This document shows positions 1 through 6,018 of a stretch of 8,467 bases of DNA, in pieces. The notes beneath the pieces were generated by a model. That model saw only the letters and a program-made list of their open reading frames with translations. It was not told the origin of the DNA and did no database searches. The first letter of the stretch is position 1; each line of letters opens with the position of its first letter. Position numbers and translations under genes: made by a program. The DNA comes from an uncultured Peptostreptococcaceae bacterium (GTDB taxonomy: Bacteria > Bacillota > Clostridia > Peptostreptococcales > Anaerovoracaceae): assembly GCA_905236895.1 (NCBI GenBank), contig CAJOQI010000115.1, positions 1 through 8,467 on the forward strand, written 5' to 3'.

Positions 1-1
1 C

Positions 2-3000
2 ATCGATGATGATCCTAAGACTACGAATAAAGTAACGGTCACACCTCCGAGCACACCGGAGAAGAAGATTAATGGCGGCACTGAGTACGTTGAACTTCAA
101 AATCGTCCAGATACGTTCACTTATACCGTTACACAGACCGTTCCGGCTGGTGCGACTAAGGTTGAATTTGTAGACGAGCTGGAAAGCGTCCTTGAGGTAG
201 TGGGCGAGCCTACTATCAACTTGGAAGGCGCTACGGTTACGGTGAAGGACAATAAGGTAGTTGCTAGCGCTAAAGGAGATGTCGACAATCCTGTTGTCGA
301 CAAAGACACCATTGTTACCTTGACCATCGTAGCTAAGATTCGCGACGAAGTAACGGACGATGAGCTCATCGAAAAGTACGGATCGACGGTTGTACCTAAC
401 GAAGCGACCGTTATTATCGACGATAAACCTAAGACCACTAATACTGTAGAGGTTACCCCACCTGATGAGCCGGGTGGTGATCCGGAAAAGAAGGTTAACG
501 GCGTCAATAGCGTTATCCTCCTTGAACGTCCTGAAGTCTTCACCTACACCGTAAGCCAGAAGCTTCCGGGTGACGCTAAGACTGCTTTGTTCGAAGACGT
601 CCTTGAAGATGTGCTTGAAGTAGTGGGCACACCTACTATTGATGGCGCTGCCGAATATACCATCAGTGTTAATGGCCAAACCGTAACAGCTACAAGCGAC
701 AATGTTATTGCCGACCGTAACAAGACGGTGACCTTGGCCATCCAGGCCAAGATCCGCGACGACGTAACCGATGCCGACCTGATTGCTGAGTATGGCTCCA
801 CGACGGTTCCGAACAAGGCAAAGGTCACCATTAATGACAAGCCATTCGATTCCAACACTGTAACGGTTACACCACCGGACGAACCCGGTAGCGATCCAGA
901 AAAGAAGGTTGACAACGAACTGAGTCTTGCACTTGGTACGCGCGACCAGGTATTTACCTACACTGTAAGCCAGACCTTCCCTGGTGATGCAAAGACAGCA
1001 AGTTTCGTGGATACCTTGGAAAGCGTGCTTGAAATTGTGGACGAACCTACTATAGACGGCAAGGGCCTCTACGAGATTAGTGTTACAGGCAACAAGGTAA
1101 TCGTTGTGGGCACCAATGTCATTGCTGATCGCAACAGTACGGTTACCCTAACCATCAAGGCCAAGCTTCGGGATGATGTAACAGACGAACAACTTATTGC
1201 CAGGTACGGATCCACCACGGTTCCGAACGTGGCAGAAATAACCGTCAACAACAACCCGAAGACCACCAATGAAGTTGAGGTAACTCCGCCGGATAGCCCG
1301 CGTGAAGATCCTGAAAAGAAGATCAATGATCAGAAGGAACTCTTCGAGCTTGAGTCTCGTCCTGAAACCTTCACTTATACGGTTTCTCAGGCTATACCGG
1401 AAGGCGCTAAGAATGTAGTCTTCGAAGATACACTAGAAGATGTCCTTGAAATAGTTGGCGCTCCGAGCATTAATTGTGAAGATGCAGTTGTCAGCGTGGA
1501 AGGTAACAAGGTTGTTGCTACTATCGAAGATGCTTCTGACTATGTTGGACAGACTCTGACACTGACAATTGATGCTAAAATTAGCGACAGCGTGGGCGAT
1601 GCTGACCTGATTGCTAAGTATGGCTCTACGACGGTTCCGAATAAGGCGGTCGTAACCATCAATGACATTCCGCGCACGACCAATGAAGTTAAGGTTGTAC
1701 CGCCGGTTGAAGATAAGGAAATAGTTAAGACGGTCAATGATGCTCAGCATGCAGATCTTGACGCAGCTGACGAAGTATTCACCTACGACATTGAGGTCTA
1801 TGTACCTGCTGATGCCGAGAAGATAACCATTACCGACAACCTGGTAGAGGGATTACAGTTCGAAACTGCTGCCGATGAAGTATCGGTAACAGTTGATGGC
1901 GAAGAAATCGAAGCTACAAAGACTATCGACGGTCAGCTGCTGACAGTTGAAGTTGTTACCAGCAGGCCTCAGGCTGAAGAAGTAGCAGAAGAGACTGAAG
2001 ACACTGAAGAGGCTGGGGAAACCGAAGAGACTGAGGAAGCTGAGGAAACTGAGGAAGCCAACGATGCGGCAACTGCTGCTGAAGAGGCTGCCCAAAAGGC
2101 TGCTGAAGCGCAGGCAAAGGCCGACGAACTTGAGGAGGCCGCAAAGGCTGCCGAAGCCTATGCTGAAGAAGCTGCTGACGCTGCCAAAGAGGCTCGCGCC
2201 GCTGCTGACGCTGCTGCAAATGCCGATGACAGCGCCGAAAACGAAAGCACCGAAAGCGAAAGCATCGAAAGCGAAAGCACTGAAGGCGAAAGCACTGAGG
2301 GCGAAAGCGCCGAAGGTGAAAACACCGAAGGCGAAAGCACCGAAGGTGAAAGCGCTGAAGGCGAAAACACCGAAAGCGAAAGCACTGAAGGCGAAAGCAC
2401 TGAGGGAGCCGATGATGCTGCAGACCTTGAAAAAACTGCAAAGGCCGCTGAAGCCGCTGCAGAAGAAGCTGCTGCCGCCGCTGCCGAAGCACGTGCTGCT
2501 GCTGACGCTGCTGCAGAAGAAGCCGCTGCTGCAGCCAAAGAAGCTGAAGAAGCTGCCAAGGCTGCAGAAGAAGCCGATGCTGCAGGAGAAGAAACTGCAG
2601 AAGAAGGTACAGAGGAAGAAGAAACCGCAGAGGCTGAAGAAGAGCCTGCAACAGAAGAAGATGTTGTAGTTGACCTGCGCGGAAAGACCATTAAGGTTAC
2701 TTTCCAGGCAAGCATTAAGGCAGGTGCTGACCTGGCCAAGTATCTCGACTCTAACGGAAACCCACGTGTTCCGAATACGGCAAACTACATCGTAAATGAT
2801 GACCCAGATCGTAGCTATGATTCGAATACGGTTACGGTTACACCGCCGACTCCACCTGCTGATGAACCCGAAAAGTTCATCAACGGATCAAAGGATAAGG
2901 TTGAGTTGACAAACCGTTCCGACACCTTTGTTTATACAATAACCCAGCAGATGCCGTTCAATGCAATCAGTGCTGTGTTTGAAGACAAGGTAGAAGATGT

Positions 3001-4378
3001 GCTCGAAGTGGTTAGCGTCGAAATCGATGGAAAGTCTGAATATGTTGATGAAACAAGCGGAAACTTTGTTCGCTTTATCACCGAAGATGCAAGCGCTGAT
3101 CGCAATAATAAAGTTACGATGACTATTACTGCCAAGTTCCGTAAGGGCATTACCGACAGCGAGCTTATTGAAAAGTATGGAACCACCAATGTTCCAAATA
3201 AAGCTACAGTAACTATCAACGGTGATCCTAAGGCGACGAACGAAGTTCTCGTAACACCGCCACCTGTAGAACCTGAGGATCCAATCAAGAAGGTTGACGG
3301 AAAGGATAAGGTAACCATCTCTAACAGAGATAAGGAATTCACTTATACCGTAACCCAGAAGATACCGGAAGGCGCTGTAGAAGTAGTATTCACAGATGTG
3401 CTTGAAGATGTACTTGAAGCATCCGAAGCAATTATCAGCGTGGATGGAGCAGAAATTAGCATTGAGGGACAGGTTGTAACAGCTAAGATAGCAGATGCAA
3501 GAGCATATGCAGACAAGATCATAACTCTCACTATCAAGGCCAATATTAAGGCTGAAGCAACAGAGGAAGAACTTGATGCATACACCAACCGTGAAGTACC
3601 AAACGTTGCTACAGTAATAATCGACGGTAAGGGTAAGGTAACCAATAAGGTATTGGTAGAACCTCCAACACCTACACCTGATGAACCTGAAATTGAGAAG
3701 CTTGTTGAGACTAGCAAGACTAAGATCAACAATAAGCACGGTGACATTTCACAGCTGGAAGAGGTATTCACATATACCATCAGAACAACTATGCCGAAGA
3801 ATGCTAAGGCTTTCTCAATAACAGATAGACTGGACAGCGTACTTGACTTCTTTGGTGACGTAAAGGTAACCATAGACGGAAAGACTGCCGGAGCAGCAGT
3901 AACAAAGGATGGATTCCTGGCAGTTGCCTTCTCTGAAGAAGAGGTAAAGGCTAACGGAGGAAAGTCTGTTGAGATAGTATTCCAGGCTAATATCGTAGTA
4001 AGCGAAGAAGAACTGGTTGCTAAGTATGCAGACCGTACTGTACCTAACGTGGCTAGATATCAGATTACCGATCTCAATGGCGAGGAATTTGCACCTGTTG
4101 ATTCCAACAAGGTTACAGTAACTCCTCCGGGACCGGAACCGGAACCCACAATCCCGCCTGAAAAGGATAAGGAGGATAAGCCTGTTAAGCCCGAAACCAA
4201 GACTCCTGACAAGCCGGAGCCAAGCAAGCCGACCACACCAAGTCAGCCGGGTAATACTCCAACCAAGAGTCAGCCCAAGACCGGTGACGAGAGCAACGCT
4301 CTCCTCTGGATCGGACTCCTGGTAATGGCAATGGCAGGAACCGTTGGAGCAAGAAAGCTTAGAAAAAACAATAAGTAA
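2..4378 (+). CDS. Giant LPXTG-type surface adhesin with isopeptide-forming Ig-like repeats (5' end missing)
   Basis: The reading frame is open from the first bases of the window, so this is the C-terminal 1458 residues of a longer protein; the valine GTG at position 200 is internal, not a start. Eight tandem domains each begin with an EKKVN-like strand, continue through FTYTV.Q, F.D.LE.VLE, T.TL.I.AKIRDDVTD, YGSTTVPN.A and end with TN.V.VTPP. This matches the D2-type isopeptide-forming domains of Gram-positive pilins and adhesins. A Lys, an Asp and an Asn at equivalent places in all eight suggest self-formed Lys-Asn crosslinks giving a stiff stalk. Domain five carries a 229-residue Ala/Glu/Ser/Thr-rich insert. 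The C-terminus has a Pro/Lys-rich linker, QPKTG, a hydrophobic helix and RKLRKNNK, so sortase should attach it to peptidoglycan. Role as an adhesin is inferred; the ligand-binding N-terminus and signal peptide are not in view. The gene stops at TAA just before a terminator. Confidence 0.93.
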   Translation: MDDDPKTTNKVTVTPPSTPEKKINGGTEYVELQNRPDTFTYTVTQTVPAGATKVEFVDELESVLEVVGEPTINLEGATVTVKDNKVVASAKGDVDNPVVDKDTIVTLTIVAKIRDEVTDDELIEKYGSTVVPNEATVIIDDKPKTTNTVEVTPPDEPGGDPEKKVNGVNSVILLERPEVFTYTVSQKLPGDAKTALFEDVLEDVLEVVGTPTIDGAAEYTISVNGQTVTATSDNVIADRNKTVTLAIQAKIRDDVTDADLIAEYGSTTVPNKAKVTINDKPFDSNTVTVTPPDEPGSDPEKKVDNELSLALGTRDQVFTYTVSQTFPGDAKTASFVDTLESVLEIVDEPTIDGKGLYEISVTGNKVIVVGTNVIADRNSTVTLTIKAKLRDDVTDEQLIARYGSTTVPNVAEITVNNNPKTTNEVEVTPPDSPREDPEKKINDQKELFELESRPETFTYTVSQAIPEGAKNVVFEDTLEDVLEIVGAPSINCEDAVVSVEGNKVVATIEDASDYVGQTLTLTIDAKISDSVGDADLIAKYGSTTVPNKAVVTINDIPRTTNEVKVVPPVEDKEIVKTVNDAQHADLDAADEVFTYDIEVYVPADAEKITITDNLVEGLQFETAADEVSVTVDGEEIEATKTIDGQLLTVEVVTSRPQAEEVAEETEDTEEAGETEETEEAEETEEANDAATAAEEAAQKAAEAQAKADELEEAAKAAEAYAEEAADAAKEARAAADAAANADDSAENESTESESIESESTEGESTEGESAEGENTEGESTEGESAEGENTESESTEGESTEGADDAADLEKTAKAAEAAAEEAAAAAAEARAAADAAAEEAAAAAKEAEEAAKAAEEADAAGEETAEEGTEEEETAEAEEEPATEEDVVVDLRGKTIKVTFQASIKAGADLAKYLDSNGNPRVPNTANYIVNDDPDRSYDSNTVTVTPPTPPADEPEKFINGSKDKVELTNRSDTFVYTITQQMPFNAISAVFEDKVEDVLEVVSVEIDGKSEYVDETSGNFVRFITEDASADRNNKVTMTITAKFRKGITDSELIEKYGTTNVPNKATVTINGDPKATNEVLVTPPPVEPEDPIKKVDGKDKVTISNRDKEFTYTVTQKIPEGAVEVVFTDVLEDVLEASEAIISVDGAEISIEGQVVTAKIADARAYADKIITLTIKANIKAEATEEELDAYTNREVPNVATVIIDGKGKVTNKVLVEPPTPTPDEPEIEKLVETSKTKINNKHGDISQLEEVFTYTIRTTMPKNAKAFSITDRLDSVLDFFGDVKVTIDGKTAGAAVTKDGFLAVAFSEEEVKANGGKSVEIVFQANIVVSEEELVAKYADRTVPNVARYQITDLNGEEFAPVDSNKVTVTPPGPEPEPTIPPEKDKEDKPVKPETKTPDKPEPSKPTTPSQPGNTPTKSQPKTGDESNALLWIGLLVMAMAGTVGARKLRKNNK
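2144..2218 (+). repeat. Ala-rich helix arm, copy 1
   Basis: These 25 codons (beginning KAAEAYAEEAAD and ending EARAAADAAA) match 22 of 25 residues of the stretch at 2441-2515; the differences are Y/A, D/A and K/A. Similarity continues a little upstream (LEEAAKAAEA against LEKTAKAAEA). The two copies are direct repeats 297 bases apart, separated by the pentapeptide tract. Confidence 0.8.
2243..2407 (+). repeat. Eleven tandem 15-bp units coding ESTEG-type pentapeptides
   Basis: Eleven contiguous 15-base units follow the pattern GAA-RRC-RYY-GAR-RGY and encode ESTES, ESIES, ESTEG, ESTEG, ESAEG, ENTEG, ESTEG, ESAEG, ENTES, ESTEG and ESTEG. A degenerate unit (SAEN) precedes them. The unit length is a multiple of three, so copy changes keep the frame. 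The product would be an extended, highly acidic Ser/Thr-rich linker, a possible glycosylation target (inference). Slippage during replication could vary its length between strains. Confidence 0.92.
2441..2515 (+). repeat. Ala-rich helix arm, copy 2
   Basis: This is the second copy of the arm at 2144-2218, with three residues changed to Ala. It is extended downstream by another 25 or so Ala/Glu/Lys residues (EEAAAAAKEAEEAAKAAEEA) before the acidic flank. A direct duplication of a segment that included the arm is the simplest origin. Confidence 0.8.
4271..4375 (+). other. Cell-wall sorting signal (QPKTG, membrane helix, basic tail)
   Basis: QPKTG is followed by DESNA, a hydrophobic run (LLWIGLLVMAMAGTVGA) and the positively charged end RKLRKNNK just before the stop. 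This three-part layout is the standard sortase sorting signal, with Gln in place of the usual first Leu. Cleavage between Thr and Gly and linkage to peptidoglycan are expected from the family. Which sortase class acts cannot be told, and no sortase gene lies in the window. Confidence 0.9.
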
Positions 4379-4406
4379 TAGGCTATAAGGCTACAGCAAA
4401 ACAATG

Positions 4407-4435
4407 AAGAAGGGACCTGAAAAGGTCCCTTCTTT
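4407..4435 (+). terminator. Rho-independent terminator of the adhesin gene
   Basis: A perfect 11-bp inverted repeat (AAGAAGGGACC at 4407-4417, GGTCCCTTCTT at 4424-4434) encloses the six-base loop TGAAAA. It begins 29 bases after the adhesin stop. The tract that follows is T-rich (TTCTTTAATCCTTTTATT) but interrupted, so termination should be good though not textbook. Confidence 0.88.
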
Positions 4436-4445
4436 AATCCTTTTA

Positions 4446-4474
4446 TTGACAATCTACGGGGAAAATAATATACT
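4446..4474 (+). promoter_or_regulatory. Sigma-70-type promoter for radA
   Basis: TTGACA at 4446-4451 is a perfect -35 box. TATACT at 4469-4474 is one base off the -10 consensus, and the spacer is exactly 17 bases. Transcription should start near 4481, about 30 bases before the radA ATG. It lies only 12 bases after the adhesin terminator stem, which isolates radA from the upstream gene. Confidence 0.85.
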
Positions 4475-4501
4475 GAATATTAAGAACAAATGTTTGATAT
4501 T

Positions 4502-4506
4502 GGAGG
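4502..4506 (+). promoter_or_regulatory. radA ribosome binding site
   Basis: GGAGG lies four bases before ATG 4511. The in-frame ATG at 4490 lacks any Shine-Dalgarno sequence and would add seven residues not typical of RadA, so 4511 is the preferred start. Confidence 0.85.
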
Positions 4507-4510
4507 AAAA

Positions 4511-5902
4511 ATGGCGAAGAAAGGGAAAACGGTTTTCGTTTGTCAGGAGTGCGGATATGAGAACCCCAAATGGCTGGGCCAGTGCATTTGTGGCGCTTGG
4601 AATACAATGGTGGAGGAGAAACTCCCGGAAATAAATGTGGCTGATGTCAGAAGAAGAGGTAGCCTTACGGAGGGCAAAAAGGCCTCTAAGGCCTCCAAAC
4701 TCAAGGAGGTTGGTACTGGTGAGTATTCCCGCCTTAATACGGGTATAGGGGAGCTTAATCGGGTTCTGGGAGGAGGCCTTGTAAAAGGCTCTCTGGTTTT
4801 GATTTCCGGCGAACCGGGAATAGGAAAATCGACGATTATAATGCAGGCTGCATCCAATATCTCCGCCGCAGGTGAAAAGGTTCTCTATGTTACCGGAGAG
4901 GAGTCGGAAGAGCAGATTAAGATGAGGGCCGACAGAGTCTGTGGAGAAATCAGCGACAATCTATTTATCCTGGCAGAGACCAATATGGAAAATATAGTTG
5001 CGGTTTGCGAGAATCTTAATCCAGGCTTTGTTATTATAGACTCCATCCAAACCATGTATACGGAGGAATTGGATTCCGTGCCGGGAAGCGTTTCCCAGGT
5101 TAGGGCCTGCGGCAATCATCTGATGCGAATAGGCAAGGGTATGAATATCCCTGTATTTATAGTCGCCCATGTAACCAAAAGCGGAGAACTGGCTGGACCC
5201 AAGATCGTGGAACATATGGTTGATGCGGTGCTTAATTTCAGCGGAGAGAGGGATCAGGACCTTAGAATTCTAAGAGCCTTCAAGAATAGATTCGGTACCA
5301 CCAGTGAAATCGGTGCTTTCAAAATGGAAGAGAAGGGCCTCATAGAGATCAAAGATCTTTCCGCCACTTTTTTGGATAGCACGGGAGAAAAGCCTGAGGG
5401 CTCCGTGGTGTCTGCAATCTACGAGGGAAGCAGACCGATTCTTATGGAGATACAGGCCTTGACTGCCCCTGCAAACGTTGGATTTGCAAGGCGTACAGCG
5501 GTTGGAATAGATAATCAAAGGCTTTCAATGATTCTTGCTGTCTTGGAGAAGAAGGTAGGCATGACCATGATTAACCAAGATGTCTATGTAAACGTGGTGG
5601 GAGGAATAAGGCCCGATAGCACGGCGGTTGATTTGGCAGTGGCTTTGGCGGTCTATTCATCTCTTAGAGGAGTCAAGAGCGACAAAAGAATCATGGCTGT
5701 TGGTGAAGTAGGTTTGACCGGAGAGTTGAGGTCTATTGCAAATCTTGATAAGATAGTGCAGGAAGCAGCTCGAATGGGATATGAAGAGATAATTATTCCT
5801 GCCAGAAATGCAAAGTCCTTGGAGAGCCTAAAAACCGAAGGCCTTAAGATTGTGGGAGTTAATAATCTTCAGGAGGCCATTCGGGCATTTAAGGGAGAAT
5901 AG
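4511..5902 (+). CDS. radA: DNA repair and recombination protein RadA (Sms)
   Basis: This is the bacterial RadA/Sms ATPase, a RecA-like hexameric motor that helps branch migration and processing of recombination intermediates in the cytoplasm. From ATG 4511 it has 463 residues, close to the usual 455-460. Visible parts are an N-terminal zinc knuckle (Cys 11, 14, 25, 27), Walker A GEPGIGKST at 100-108, Walker B VIIDS at 174-178, the family signature KNRFG at 258-262, and a C-terminal Lon-like domain (about 275-463) ending IIIPARNAKSL...VNNLQEAI. The start MAKKGKTVFVCQECGYENPK is typical. One oddity is that the second zinc pair is C-I-C rather than the usual C-x2-C, because one residue is missing. 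The gene has its own promoter behind a terminator. No clear terminator follows it, so read-through into the reductase gene is possible. Identification is very secure. Confidence 0.97.
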   Translation: MAKKGKTVFVCQECGYENPKWLGQCICGAWNTMVEEKLPEINVADVRRRGSLTEGKKASKASKLKEVGTGEYSRLNTGIGELNRVLGGGLVKGSLVLISGEPGIGKSTIIMQAASNISAAGEKVLYVTGEESEEQIKMRADRVCGEISDNLFILAETNMENIVAVCENLNPGFVIIDSIQTMYTEELDSVPGSVSQVRACGNHLMRIGKGMNIPVFIVAHVTKSGELAGPKIVEHMVDAVLNFSGERDQDLRILRAFKNRFGTTSEIGAFKMEEKGLIEIKDLSATFLDSTGEKPEGSVVSAIYEGSRPILMEIQALTAPANVGFARRTAVGIDNQRLSMILAVLEKKVGMTMINQDVYVNVVGGIRPDSTAVDLAVALAVYSSLRGVKSDKRIMAVGEVGLTGELRSIANLDKIVQEAARMGYEEIIIPARNAKSLESLKTEGLKIVGVNNLQEAIRAFKGE

Positions 5903-5903
5903 A

Positions 5904-5981
5904 AGTAATGAGAATCTCCGCCACGGCCCTGGCGCCCATATAGGATCCGCCTGTTCCTATGATTAAAAGTGCAATAGATTC
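5904..5981 (-). pseudogene. Possible remnant of glucose-6-phosphate isomerase (internal fragment)
   Basis: Read on the minus strand, codons from 5981 down to 5904 give ESIALLIIGTGGSYMGARAV followed by AEILIT. This resembles the conserved phosphosugar-binding loop of Pgi (typically VVIGIGGSYLGARA..E.L). The frame then runs into the end of radA and stops at 5889-5891. Upstream it continues a few codons without resemblance. Neither end of a pgi gene is present, so this would be a relic of about 26 codons left after a deletion or replacement. The match rests on a recalled motif and is short; a shikimate-dehydrogenase-like glycine motif was considered but would need a gap. Confidence 0.45.
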
Positions 5982-5987
5982 TATAAT
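5982..5987 (+). promoter_or_regulatory. Possible -10 element for the reductase gene
   Basis: TATAAT is a perfect -10 hexamer 31 bases before ATG 6019. At a 17-base distance upstream lies only ATGATT (5959-5964), a three-of-six -35 match, so this is a weak or activator-dependent promoter at best. It sits just at the edge of the suspected pgi remnant. Confidence 0.4.
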
Positions 5988-6005
5988 AAATCTGTTACAA
6001 GTAAA

Positions 6006-6010
6006 GGAGG
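6006..6010 (+). promoter_or_regulatory. Ribosome binding site of the aldo/keto reductase
   Basis: GGAGG (within AAAGGAGG) lies eight bases before ATG 6019. The upstream in-frame ATG at 5959 has no such signal, and its 20 extra codons run antisense to the suspected pgi remnant and the -10 box, so 6019 is the start. Confidence 0.88.
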
Positions 6011-6018
6011 AAAAGCCA

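Larger units (their letters stand above)
1973..2659 (+). other. Low-complexity Ala/Glu helical insert inside adhesin domain five
   Basis: Domain five starts normally (KTVND near 1724 to LLTVEVV near 1955) and resumes at GKTIKVTFQASI near 2681 with its VPNTA and TVTVTPP strands intact. Between them about 229 residues replace a loop that is roughly eight residues long in the other domains (for example SDNVIADRN). The order is: acidic TEE-rich flank, Ala-rich heptad-like helix, ESTEG pentapeptide tract, second Ala-rich helix nearly identical to the first, acidic ETAEE-rich flank. No Pro or Gly breaks the two Ala-rich arms, so long helices, possibly a coiled-coil hairpin, are plausible. Structure and role are inference. 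Confidence 0.85.
59..4129 (+). repeat. Array of eight D2-like isopeptide domain repeats
   Basis: Repeat units start near 59, 485, 899, 1313, 1715, 2870, 3284 and 3689; the last ends near 4129. Units are 134 to 147 residues long, except unit five, which is 385 because of an insertion. Before position 59 lies the tail of one more unit (TTNKVTVTPP). Units 1 to 4 resemble each other most. Units 6 to 8 are more divergent, and unit 8 has a different N-terminal part (EKLVETSKTK). Candidate crosslink residues are the first Lys of each EKK/VKT/EKF/IKK/EKL strand, the Asp of FVDEL, ITDNL and similar, and the Asn of VPN.A, which is present in every unit. Assignment to the D2-type family is from motif recall, not from a profile search. 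Confidence 0.85.

Noticed and set aside
200..202. GTG as the start of the adhesin
   Set aside because: The frame is open to the window edge and encodes the same domain pattern upstream, so the codon is an internal valine.
121..1750. Minus-strand frames across the adhesin repeats, recurring in similar form
   Set aside because: They recur with the repeats as codon mirrors of the Thr/Val-rich sense strand. The sense frame has clear domains.
2243..2407. CRISPR-like array
   Set aside because: The 15-base units are directly adjacent, without spacers, and code in frame within the adhesin.
1956..2739. Long open frames on both strands over the low-complexity insert (2064-2669 plus, 1956-2651 minus, 2158-2739 minus)
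   Set aside because: They arise because GCN/GAR-rich repeats lack stop codons in other frames. The products are nearly pure Lys/Pro/Leu, Gln/Leu or Ser/Ala runs and have no ribosome binding site evident.
2888..3739. 283-codon minus-strand frame rich in Cys and Tyr
   Set aside because: It is wholly antisense to domains six and seven and has a composition unlike a real protein.
4404..4634. Small plus-strand frame starting inside the terminator
   Set aside because: It begins in the hairpin, covers the radA promoter and overlaps radA out of frame.
5919..5934. Short hairpin CGCCA/TGGCG after radA as a terminator
   Set aside because: The stem is only five base pairs and has no T-run; it more likely reflects the GC-rich codons of the suspected pgi remnant.
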